Assembly (NCBI GenBank): GCA_018398765.1
Contig: JAHBMJ010002404.1
Span: 1 to 19,438 of the forward strand
Source: Chromera velia
Taxonomy: Eukaryota; Sar; Chromeraceae
Length of the DNA stretch: 19,438 nt
Direction of reading: 5' to 3'
The position numbers were made by a program, and so were the translations under genes. The notes beneath the pieces were generated by a model. That model was not told where the DNA came from and searched no databases. It was given only the letters and a program-made list of their open reading frames with translations. Shown here one piece after another: positions 1 to 8,668 of the stretch. How positions within the stretch are numbered: position 1 is the stretch's first letter; each line of letters begins with the position of its first letter.

Positions 1-825
1 GGTAGGATGGGTTTCTTTGGGGGTGCGGCGGCTGGTTGGAAGGGGGCTGCATCAGGGTTCAGTGAGGAGCACGTCGGGGACTGGGTGGAGGATATGTTGC
101 GGGAGGGGGGGGGGTTTGCTGTCTGTGCGAGTGCGGGATGGGGTGAGGTCCAGGTCCTCATAGGGGTGGGGTTAAGGAGGAGTCCAGGGTCCAGACTGAG
201 TATTCGCAGGGCGGGCAGCTATAGTGGGAGGGCATTGTGGATGGTGGTGCTCGGTAGTGGGAGGCGGCGGTGGGGGTGTGTATGAGGAGGGAAGGCGAAG
301 GGGCAGCATCTGGTGGTCCTGCGGTCTTCTGGTTCGTCAAAGTCTCTGTCGTCCCATAGGTCTCTTTTTTCGGGGGGGGGGGAAGGGGGTCGGAGGGGGA
401 GAGGGTCTGAGTTTTGTCTGGGGACGCTCGCTTTGTCAAATCTTCATCTCCTGGGTGATGGTGGGGTTGGGGGAGTCCTGGTGAGTTGTGAGGAGGGCGT
501 GATGGTGCCTATGTGAAAACGTTCTGGTGTGTGGTTGGGGGATGCGGGGGGCCGCGGTGGGGGTTGGGTGTGGGTGTGTCTTTAGATGGGTGTGAGGAGA
601 CCTTCCCCCGTCTGCCCGGAGGAGGGTCCGGCCTTGGGTTGGCCCCCCTCCCCCGCTGCACAACAATCCCTCAGAGGCACACGCACCCCCCCCTCCTGCT
701 TGCGGGAGGAGGAAGGGCCAGCCACCGTATCACAGGCGTTTGGCCCCCCCCCCCCTCAGCCGTATTACAAGCGTTTAGTTGTTTGCTTGGCCGTCAGACT
801 CCCCTCCTGCTGTCTTCCTGTTGCT
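1..825. other. G/T-rich, strand-asymmetric DNA without a supported gene
   Basis: The plus strand is strongly G-rich and C-poor up to about 560, with long G runs (for example 372-382). Short frames exist on both strands but are dominated by Pro, Gly, Ser and His from the skewed composition. A minus-strand frame from about 205 to the window edge is open and rich in Pro, Ser and Ala, so this could be the far end of the decayed coding region at 1126-2454, but nothing recognisable is encoded. I do not call a gene here. Confidence 0.5.
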
Positions 826-1165
826 GGCTGTTTCTTTCTGTATCTTGCTGTCGCTGGCTATGTCTGTCTACATCTGTCTGAATCTGCGTCCCTCTGTGTC
901 TGTCTGTGTCTGTCTGTGTCTGTCTTTGTCTATCTATGGCTGGCGTGCCTGCGTCTGTCTGTGTCTGCCTGTAGCTGTCTGTATCCTCCTCCGGCTTTCT
1001 GTATCTCTCTGTCGCTGTCTGTGGCTGTCTGCGTCTGTCTTGTCCTGCCGTCTTTTGCCTGTCTCCGTCTGCGTCTGTACTGCGGCTGCTCTGGTCTGCC
1101 TTTTTGCTTTGACAACTGTCCACGTTTAGCTTTCTGTCTGTCTGTCTGTGCCTGCTTGTGTATCT
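826..1165. repeat. Degenerate (TGTCTG)n simple-sequence tract
   Basis: The plus strand is a long imperfect hexamer tract built from TGTCTG and TGTCTC variants. Frames through it read as monotonous Cys/Leu/Ser peptides on plus or Thr/Asp/Arg/Gln peptides on minus. This is expected from simple sequence and I do not treat it as evidence of a gene. It starts just beyond the stop of the minus-strand frame at 1126-1707, whose last residues (Thr-Asp and Gln-rich) already derive from this repeat. Confidence 0.8.
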
Positions 1166-1707
1166 GTCTGTTCTTGGATCTGAGCTAAGGGTGCCTGAGA
1201 AGAGAAGGGAGAGGAATAGGAGGAGAAAGAGGAGGAGGAAGAAGAAGAGGACGAGGAAGAGGAAGATGAAGAGGAAGCGGGGGAAGGAGAGGAAGGTGAG
1301 TCAGAATAAGCAGGAGGGGCAGGGTCTGGCGTCTCCGACAGCGAGTTCTCGATCCCTTTCTGGAGGGCCTCATCATCCGTCAACCCCGCATTGGGTGTGA
1401 GGTCGGCTCTGGCTGGGCTGACATTTAGTCGGCAGACTATTGGGGTGATAGATGGCCTTGCCTGCCTGTCTGCTCGCTGGTCATCAGGGGGAGTTGTGCG
1501 GATGGCTGCCTCTACCATCTTTTTGACTATCTGTGGCGTCTGGGGCTGTGCGGGCTGCCTCGGGTGCGGGTTCTCTCCCCTCCTCCATCTGGCTCTCCGC
1601 TCCTCCCTCTCTTGGATTTCCTTTTCTGCCTCCTCTTCCCATTCTCTGCGGGTTGCTGTCTTGACTCGCGCTCGGCGTTCCCTAGCCTGTCTGATTGTGT
1701 CAGCCAT
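1126..1707 (-). CDS. Hypothetical protein: charged helix, UIM-like motif, PPxY, poly-Ser
   Basis: 193-aa minus-strand frame starting at an ATG (1707). Residues about 6-44 are Arg/Glu-rich and should form a long charged helix or coiled coil. Residues 45-105 are a Pro/Gln-rich linker. Residues 111-125 read DDEALQKGIENSLSE, close to the ubiquitin-interacting motif pattern (acidic cluster, Leu, Ala, Ser, Glu) but with Gly in place of the usual Ala. PPAY at 131-134 fits the PPxY motif bound by WW domains such as those of NEDD4-type ligases. From about 140 a poly-Ser tract is encoded by the purine microsatellite at 1196-1301. If real, the protein would be a ubiquitin-pathway adaptor; this is inference from two short motifs. 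The frame continues upstream in register (to 2454) across stops, so this may be the 3' exon or surviving part of a larger, partly decayed gene. No homologue was recognised. Confidence 0.4.
   Translation of the reverse strand: MADTIRQARERRARVKTATRREWEEEAEKEIQEREERRARWRRGENPHPRQPAQPQTPQIVKKMVEAAIRTTPPDDQRADRQARPSITPIVCRLNVSPARADLTPNAGLTDDEALQKGIENSLSETPDPAPPAYSDSPSSPSPASSSSSSSSSSSSSSSSFSSYSSPFSSQAPLAQIQEQTDTQAGTDRQTES
1196..1301. repeat. Purine (GAG/GAA) tract
   Basis: An almost unbroken purine run on the plus strand made of GGA, GAA and GAG trinucleotides. On the minus strand it encodes the poly-Ser tract of the 1126-1707 frame. Polypurine/polypyrimidine tracts of this length can form triplex DNA. 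Confidence 0.8.
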
Positions 1708-1710
1708 CCT

Positions 1711-2454
1711 TCATCGCAGCCCAGAGGGTCCAAAAGGTCCTTGAATCAGAAGGGGGAGGATTGGTGATGTCTTGGGCGGGGGGGTTGGAAGGGTGCGGAC
1801 GTCTGCCGTAATGAAGCTAGAGCTGGGTGGCGGCTGCCTTCGTTGCTCCGCCCTCCACTCCCTCGTTTCCTTCCTCGCCCTTTCAACCGCTTTGGCGTGT
1901 CCTTTCCTCTCCTCCTCCCACCATTACGTCCTTTTGATTCGGCCCTGCTCCACCCGAGGTAGGTCTGTCTGGCATGCGTTTGCGGCCAGTGCTGCGGCAT
2001 CTATCCACCTCCTCTCCTTCTCTTTGTCCCTCCCCACCGGGCCCTACGCATACACTGTGGCTGGCTGGCTGGGTGGAGAGAGCCCAGCTGTTATCGCTTC
2101 CCATGCCCTCCCTGCTGTGGGAAGGGCGGGGTAGTTTTCGTCCGTCTCGTCGGGGGGCCTATCTGGCTGAGAGGTGGACCTGCAGAGGGATGTACATGGT
2201 GGTGGAGAGTTAGCTGCCCCGCTCGGGGGGGCTCTCTTGGCTGTGGACAGGCCCACTTCGCTGGCGCTATCTGCCTTACTCTTTGACTGGCCTTTTGATG
2301 TTTTTCGACGTCCTGGGCGATGGCAGTCAGTGGTTGAAGACGAAAGAGTAGGAGATGTTGAAGACGGAGGAGGAGACGGTCCAGCTCTCTTATCAGAGAG
2401 GTCATGTCGAGACGGGGAAGGAGAAGATTGCTTGTATTCAGGAGACTGCGACAT
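1711..2454 (-). pseudogene. Upstream in-register part of the 1126-1707 frame, broken by stops
   Basis: An ATG at 2454 opens a 136-aa Ser/Pro/Lys-rich frame that stops with TAG at 2044-2046. Reading on in the same frame gives protein-like sequence to TAA at 1924-1926, then more to TGA at 1711-1713, directly followed by the ATG of the 1126-1707 frame. The stretch between the stops is rich in Arg, Glu, Lys and Trp, like the N-terminal helix of the downstream piece. Keeping one register over about 1.3 kb suggests either a decayed gene or exons with introns that contain the stops. I could not define clear splice sites. The first piece contains a short NYPALP segment followed by a Trp, but I cannot tie it to a family. 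Confidence 0.3.
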
Positions 2455-3060
2455 GGATGCTGCTCCCTTGCCAAGTCTCGATGGGTTTGTTCAATGGAGA
2501 TAAAAGTAGCAACGAGGAATTCTATGCTCAATCTGAGTGATGCGTATATGTTTGGACCTGCGTGGCCACGTATCAGTTGCTCACATCGCTGGGTTCAGCG
2601 GGTCTTTTCGCTCCCCCCACCGGTGTCCACACTTCCGCGCCCCCGCGCTCCTTCCGGAAGCAAAGAGAGTGGCAAGCGGACACAGGAACCGGCCCAGCAG
2701 AGTGATGCTTGGAAGAGAAACAGATAGAGATGGCAGAGATAACATAATACAAAGGGAAGGAATACACATGTAACATTGTTAAGTTAGTAACCAATTCTAA
2801 CTGGTATGTAATCAATTATTAGGTTTTTTGATAACCAAAAAACTTTAGTAATAAATTTTTAGGCATTAAATCTAGCATTAAATTTTTAAGTCCATTGATT
2901 ACCTATTTTAAAATAATAAAAACTCCAGGTGCTTATCATGTGCAATCATGTGTAACTTGAAAGTTGCACAAAACCTTGTGAAACATCTTTCAAATCATAC
3001 ACAATGTTAAATATTATCATAATTAAAAATCATCACATCAATTAATATGAATGAATGAAT

Positions 3061-3097
3061 GAATGAAGTTGGCTTTGCTAGAGTGGAGCCGTGCTCC
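3061..3097. repeat. 37-nt dispersed repeat, copy 1
   Basis: Identical over 37 nt to 11821-11857, which lies inside the hAT element. It includes the near-palindrome GGAGC-CGT-GCTCC. Both copies are preceded by a different short tandem repeat: GAAT units here, GAA/GAAT units in copy 2. On the minus strand this resembles the 3' end of a short retroposon with a variable microsatellite tail, but a 37-nt match is too short to name a family. Confidence 0.6.
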
Positions 3098-3862
3098 CAG
3101 CAGCCCATGTTCATGCAAGAGATCGTCAATATATCTCATTTGTCTTAATCTATACACATTAATTCATAAATTAATCAGTGACATTTGTAACCTATTGACC
3201 CATCTTTCACCTGAGCTCTCTCCTCTCATTGCTTTCGAAATGCTTCCGAAACTCCTCTAGATGACCCTCTCTTAGACTCTTTCCTTTGCAAGCTTTGCTA
3301 GGCTGTGCTATAGCCTCCTCGGTCACCCCCTCTTCAATTCCAGAAGACTTAATATTATATTAATTTTTAGGCCCACTGGTTACCAATTCTATAGTAATAA
3401 ATACTAATTCTATAGTTAGACTTAGTTATACTCTAGGTTGGACTTATTTTAAACCTATACTATTTCATTAAAACATTAAAAACGCGTTCATTAATGTATG
3501 AAAGATGCATGCATGCTATATATGCATGCATTTATAGGTATCAACATGGAGCCGGTTGGGGACGTTGTTCCGTGCTCCTCCGGACTCAGTAGGCCAGATG
3601 AAGCCGAAACGGAAGAATAAAACTAGAATTGGAGTTGAATATATCTTTTAATTATTCACTCAGTGTTATTGAAGTCAGTGAAGGTCGGTTCAGATCGCTT
3701 TAAGTCAATTCTTCCAGAAGGTAAGTCAACTCGATTTGGGATTCAATTCCGTTACTCCGAGGTCAAGTTTTTAATCGATTCTTTCTTTTCTTTTTTTTTA
3801 AAGTTGTATTTTATGCTTATTCCCTGCAAAGGTTGCCAATTGTGAAAGTGTATCAATTGTGT

Positions 3863-3920
3863 AAGTGTATCATGTTTGATAGACTTTCATTTTTGAAAGT
3901 GTGTCAAGTTTGACATACTT
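3863..3920. repeat. Imperfect 27-bp inverted repeat
   Basis: Arms 3863-3889 and 3894-3920 match at about 20 of 27 positions around a 4-nt centre. The same stretch can also be read as three direct copies of a GAAAGTGTATCA-like unit starting at about 3843. It sits next to the palindrome at 3928-3963. Confidence 0.5.
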
Positions 3921-3927
3921 TGCCTTA

Positions 3928-3963
3928 ACCAATATAGAACCGATTAATCGGCTTTATATTGGT
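3928..3963. repeat. 36-bp near-perfect palindrome
   Basis: The centre CCGATTAATCGG (3940-3951) is a perfect 12-bp palindrome. The 12-nt flanks on each side are complementary except at two positions. The whole can fold as a hairpin or extrude as a cruciform. No function can be assigned. Confidence 0.7.
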
Positions 3964-4550
3964 GTATCATCAAACTCATTGCTTGACCTTCTATCAATCT
4001 ATTTTCCGTCCTATTTATTAACTCTATTGCTTTTTTTTTTTTTTTACTGAAGCTTTTTAACCTTATTTTTTTTATCAGCTTTCTGATATCATCTGACTTT
4101 ATTTCTTTTATACCGAGTGTTTAATTCATTTCCATCCATTCTCTACTAATCTTTCATCAAGGTATACACCCTTTACTGTATATCAGCCCTATAAGACCTT
4201 GACTCTTACATTCTAATTGATCCTTCTCCATGACTTCTTAATTCATCATTCCTGTTACTTAATTTAATAACTAAATATTTACTAACAAAATAAGACTAGT
4301 CTATGTCGTTTTTACTAGCCTTTGACCTAAAAAAAACCTAACTTCATTCTATTGCCTATAACTTCTACAGAACAACGTACCAGTTGGGGACAAAATTAAT
4401 TACCATAAACTAGCAGACTAGTAGTAGCAGTCAATGTAAAAAACATGTAAAAAACCTATTGTAACCAAAAATTGTGGTAACCCGGCCACTGTAACTAAAG
4501 ATTTTAGCCGGATTTCATATGTAACCAAGTTTTTACATATATAGGAAGGA

Positions 4551-4551
4551 G

Positions 4552-4582
<31 letters not shown>

Positions 4583-4604
4583 ATATATATATATATATAT
4601 ATAT
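4551..4604. repeat. (AT)n microsatellite
   Basis: An almost uninterrupted AT dinucleotide tract with two short TATG interruptions, directly abutting the inverted repeat copy at 4603. Confidence 0.95.
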
Positions 4605-4679
4605 GCAATATGAACACTGCAACAAGCTCTGTGCTCAATGGACCCGGTCGGGCATGCAAAGTGGGAGTGAAATGTAACT
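4603..4679 (+). repeat. Inverted repeat, left copy
   Basis: Positions 4603-4650 match the reverse complement of 7627-7674 at 43 of 48 positions, all five differences being transitions. Weaker similarity continues after a short gap to about 4679. The pair could be the terminal inverted repeats of a 3.07-kb element (4603-7674) or two oppositely oriented copies of a dispersed repeat. No clean target duplication is visible because the left flank is (AT)n. Confidence 0.65.
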
Positions 4680-5684
4680 ATTAAAAGCAAAAGTAATATC
4701 TGGTGTTAGGATTTAATGCTAGCAAGTTTGTGAAATGTTATAGAAGATCGCTAGGCTGCCTAGCAGCGGCCCGCAGTGGCCCTAGCTAAGGCTAGTAGCT
4801 TTAGTTAGAGCATTAAACCTTGGCAGCGTATACCTGTATTATCTTTGCCTCATCAAAAAATATAAAAGGAAACTGGATATCCAGGTGGACCCCAATGATA
4901 ATGTATAACAGTTTAATTAAAATGCTGCAGGCAATGAATACTATACATTGAATAGTCGGTGGAGAGTCAGTTGTTTTGCTGCGACAGTTTCAAATCTTTG
5001 GAAAAGTATTTTAAACATCATTCTTGGAACATGCAGTCTCTGCAAAAATTTCGGTGTCTGCCGTATATGCAATTAAAGACCTTTACCCTCGCACTTTTTA
5101 CAGTAACGTTGCAATTGATGGTGTTCACAAATATTCCGTTCCCTCCATAATCCTTATATTTATATCTTTGGCGACCATATACATATACGTGACTACCTTT
5201 GCATTGCATGCACATTCTTATATAAATACTTCTGCCGACCGTGCATGTAAATACTGCTTTCTGCATATTCTTTGCAGTCCAATTTACGGTGCTTGTGTGC
5301 ATACGTACCCTTTCCACCGCATTACATAGAATATAGTAGGGATTTTGACCGTACGGAATCGTACGGACATTTTCTTTTTCTCTGTTTTGATGGCAACCTC
5401 TTGTCTGGTATGGCAGTATCCATAGATGATACCGGCAAAGTATGAAATGGCAGCTCTGCAAGAAAACTGAGGGGTAGAACAGCAGAAGGGAGCGTATATT
5501 TGTTAAAAAACGACTTACAAACAGAATCTTCTTCCATCGTGGAATACGCGTTTCTTTTTGTTTTGGTCATCCGATTCGGGTAGAAGAGACGTGGTTAATA
5601 CCAGCAAAGTTGCCCACAGTTAGTAGATACTAACAAAGTAAGATCTTAGTATTGTTGATGGCCCCAACTCCCTGAGTGACTTGT
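4680..5684. other. No supported gene; weakly repetitive sequence
   Basis: A 147-aa minus-strand frame (5018-5461) overlaps a 101-aa plus-strand frame. Both are rich in Tyr, Cys and Ile and show no recognisable domain. Sequence between about 5040 and 5280 has a faint repeat of a motif containing a CCGT or CCAT start and a TTTGCA or TTTACC end. A short GTACGG duplication lies near 5350-5366. I see nothing that supports a gene. Confidence 0.5.
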
Positions 5685-5692
5685 ATTTCCAA

Positions 5693-6179
5693 ATAGGGGG
5701 GTGATACCGGGGGGGGTCCCGGTCCATGCGGCTGGCTTACCAGACGCATTGGAGCGCGGTCCGGGCTCGTAGTACGGGGGGGGGGCCATACTGCGCGGTA
5801 GACCATTAAATAACATACTAGATAACATAACTCGGTCTCAACGTTATCTCCTTGCGTTGCTCCCCCCTTTTCTTCTTGCCAACGTCAGGTCAACATCTAG
5901 GTTAACATCAATATATGGATACTGAAAAAGATACTGAGAAAGGAATAGAGAGGAGAGCAGGGCAGTTGAGTATCATTGAGTGCTTCTTCCACCAGCCAGG
6001 AGTTGAAAGCCTAATGTATACTAGAGAAAATCTTGCTGCTGCGCTGCACGGCCCGGTACTAAGACCATACCGCATGGCAGCCTTTTTTCACGGCACGGGG
6101 GGGGGCCGTGCTGCCGTGTGGCAAAGCCATGCGTTATGCCCCCCCCCGCCCCCATGCTAAAGGCATTTCACCCCCCTAT
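5693..6179. mobile_element. hAT-like MITE with G-run hairpins
   Basis: The ends are inverted: ATAGGGGGGTGA at 5693-5704 and its exact complement at 6168-6179. They are flanked by TTTCCAA on both sides (5686-5692 and 6181-6187). Taking 8 bp gives ATTTCCAA against GTTTCCAA, 7 of 8 matching, as expected for an aged hAT target duplication. TAGGG also fits the hAT end pattern YARNG. The 487-bp interior has no transposase. It carries long G or C runs and nested hairpins, for example CGCATGGC near 6070 paired with GCCATGCG near 6126, enclosing a CACGGCACGG stem. An 81-aa frame inside (5915-6160) is probably spurious. Confidence 0.6.
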
Positions 6180-6187
6180 GTTTCCAA

Positions 6188-7600
6188 GTTTTTATCGTAG
6201 CTGCAAGGATGTCCACACGGGAATTCACACCAAATACAGGTTTAAATTTGGGATAATCTCGCAGAACATTTTCGTTAATTTTCCATATGTTTCCATATGT
6301 TTCCGTACAAGCTAGTTATGGCTGGTTGATAGGAGAGACACGCTTGTTAAATGGGCTAAGCCTTATTAAATGGGGGCATATGACAGAAAAGAACGGAATC
6401 CGATATAATAGCATAATATCAAAAACTGGACACACATAAAAGAAGCAGCATAGGGAGATGTGGATTATGTTTAATTATGTTCACATAACAATTAATATAC
6501 TTTGCTCATATTTGCTCATACAGTAGGAAAAAAAGCGTTCCGTCTTTAGAACCATGCATACAATAAAAACTATGATTCAGAATAGACTCGAAGATGACGG
6601 AAAGGAATCAAAGATGAAAAAATAAATTAATACTAAACAGGAGAGGACAAGAGACATAATGTCAGGAAACAAACCGATGTCATTGAACAATTGTGAGTCG
6701 TTCACTGTCACAGTTGATAGGAATTGGAAGAGCAACCAAGATGTTGACAATCTACAAACGCTTTTCTACATCTTTCAAGATTTTTGGCAGAGTCAAGCAA
6801 ATTTATACTGCACTTCAGGGGAATACAACTCGTGACAACTCGGGAGAAAGAAGCTTCATGGGCAGTTCACGGGCTACACAGAGAGGATGGAGATGCATGG
6901 AGAAAGGCCGGCTCGTCGATCATATATTCTAGTGTATATTGAAATGGTTAAACCACGTGCTAGACCACGTACTACAGTTGAATGGACTCTTAGACTAGTA
7001 TAAACTGGTATTCGAGTGTAAAATAGAGTTAGGGAGTTGGAGGCGGTGTAGAAAGCAAAACATGAGAGAACGAGAGCGATAGCAAGATTTGGGTTCGTGT
7101 GTTAACTGTGGGAATTTTAGATGACAACGGGTAGTCGGCAGTAGGAAGTTCAACATGCTATAAATAACAATAGATAGAATTGAGAAATATGCCGAAACAA
7201 GCAAGAAAGAATGACTAGCTTAGACGGCGACTCCGATAAAATGTTAGATATGAATTGAGCAAAATATTCTTTTCTAATGATAGAGTATTGTAGATCTGTT
7301 GAATCTGTTTGATCCGTTTCTGAGTACAAAAGTGTTAACAGTTACCTGTAATTATTTATCTGATCGAGTTGATGAATAGTGGTGCACAGTGGACCAGGTG
7401 TTATAGTGTTTAACAATTTATTAACAAGGAGTCTTTATGATTTTATGACCATTCATGGAGGCGCGGCTACTCTAAAATAACACCTCTAGTAAGTATTAGG
7501 ATTAGCATTAGGAGTACTCCTTATTGTATACTATTTTACACCGTATACTATATATACCTCTATGCATCTGTCTATGTATACTTTTAATCAACAACATTGC
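6188..7600. other. AT-rich non-coding region
   Basis: No gene can be supported. The only features seen are small: a tandem CCATATGTTT duplication at about 6283-6303 and a perfect 12-bp palindrome AGGAGTACTCCT at 7510-7521. Confidence 0.6.
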
Positions 7601-7602
7601 CC

Positions 7603-7674
7603 TATACACCCCGCTTCCACTTTTTTCGACCGGGTCCACTGAGTACGGAGCTTGCTGCAGTGCTCATATTGCAT
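7603..7674 (-). repeat. Inverted repeat, right copy
   Basis: Reverse-complement partner of 4603-4679. The best block is 7627-7674. Both copies are open in one frame and would give similar short peptides (pattern GS-x-E-x-x-ACCS), but the few differences are transitions and do not show coding constraint. Confidence 0.65.
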
Positions 7675-8219
7675 TTATATTAGGATTTTTTAAGTCTTTT
7701 TTCTATATTATAAAAGAATTTTTCTTTTCATTTCCGTGACTAAAAGATTTAGACACGTATAACCTTGATGATGAAAAAATACTGGCTGAAGGATTTAATC
7801 GATATTTATATTTTGTGTGCATGTGTGTATCCTTAATTGTTGCTCAATCTGACGTATGCAAGTGTGCGAACGGCCCCAGAAAGCCGCAATGGTAACCTAC
7901 TAACCTTAAATGGTTGCATGCAATAGTTCCGAATTTGATGGCTTGAAATAGGTACTAACTTACTAAGAAGTGGCCTAAAGCAGAATTAAAATTGAATGAA
8001 AACCACTGGCTGATCATAGATTAACAAAAATCAAACTGATAAATAAGAAGTTAGTAGTACAAGTTACTATAGTAGGAAGTTGAAATAAATCGGTACAAGC
8101 TGATACCTGACAGTGGACCGCAGGGATTCCCGGAATATAATATCCTATCCTATCCTATAAATGTAGGATAATGTATAGGCCCATTGTACGGAAAGTTAAT
8201 ATACTTTAAAAAGTATTTT
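7675..8219. other. AT-rich spacer before the retroelement
   Basis: No gene. Contains a short CTATC pentanucleotide repeat at about 8143-8158 and ends in TATTTTT at 8214-8220, directly against the 5' LTR. Confidence 0.6.
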
Positions 8220-8612
8220 TAAGTGAAATTCTAAATGAGCTTGTGACTTTGATGGTGATGGACGCGGATGGGCCATCACAGTCCGTATGTGGCCGCGCGC
8301 ATACAGAGCGCATTCGCGGTATGGTGTACGAATTATTGTGGAAGTAATTAATCAGGCAGGCAATTAATTAGATGCATAGAATACAGTCGCGTGCAGATGC
8401 ATATAGAATTTCATACAAAGGAACAAAGCGATGGGTGAATATGGAGTCAGATGCAACGAACTGAGACTATAATCACTCCTTCAGGTGAGGTGTATCAACA
8501 TAGACCATCTGAAGGCTGACTGTCTGAAGGCTGACTGTCTGTATGAGGGAAGCCCACACAAGGGCCAATAACTTGTAACTACACATACGTCTCTTTATTC
8601 TCAATTTTTGCT
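8220..8612 (+). repeat. 5' LTR
   Basis: 393 bp, matching the 3' LTR with 24 substitutions and one 3-nt indel by hand alignment (about 94%); 22 of the 24 are transitions. It contains two perfect tandem 15-mers, TCTGAAGGCTGACTG, at 8508-8522 and 8523-8537. It also holds the uninterrupted TCAGATGC site that the hAT hit in the other LTR. Confidence 0.8.
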
Positions 8613-8618
8613 GCTGAC

Positions 8619-8659
8619 GCTTAGCGAGAGGACTTCGACTCACCCTTTCTCTGCTAAGC
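8619..8659 (+). promoter_or_regulatory. Leader hairpin just upstream of gag
   Basis: GCTTAGCGAGAG (8619-8630) can pair with CTCTGCTAAGC (8649-8659) with one bulged base, around an 18-nt loop. It lies between the 5' LTR and the gag ATG, where retroelement RNAs often carry packaging or dimerisation structures. The function is inference. Confidence 0.35.
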
Positions 8660-8668
8660 AAGGGAGGC

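Larger units (their letters stand above)
2740..4550. other. AT-rich non-coding region
   Basis: Base composition switches abruptly near 2730-2740 from GC-rich to AT-rich. There are no convincing genes. The region holds diverged internal repeats: the segment around 2879-2915 resembles 3357-3395 (an A/T run, then a CCA-TTG or CCA-CTG core). It also holds several palindromes described separately and the 37-nt dispersed repeat at 3061-3097. Confidence 0.7.

Noticed and set aside
794-1188. Long overlapping frames on both strands in the TGTCTG tract
   Set aside because: They translate to monotonous repeats and arise because the hexamer lacks stops in several frames.
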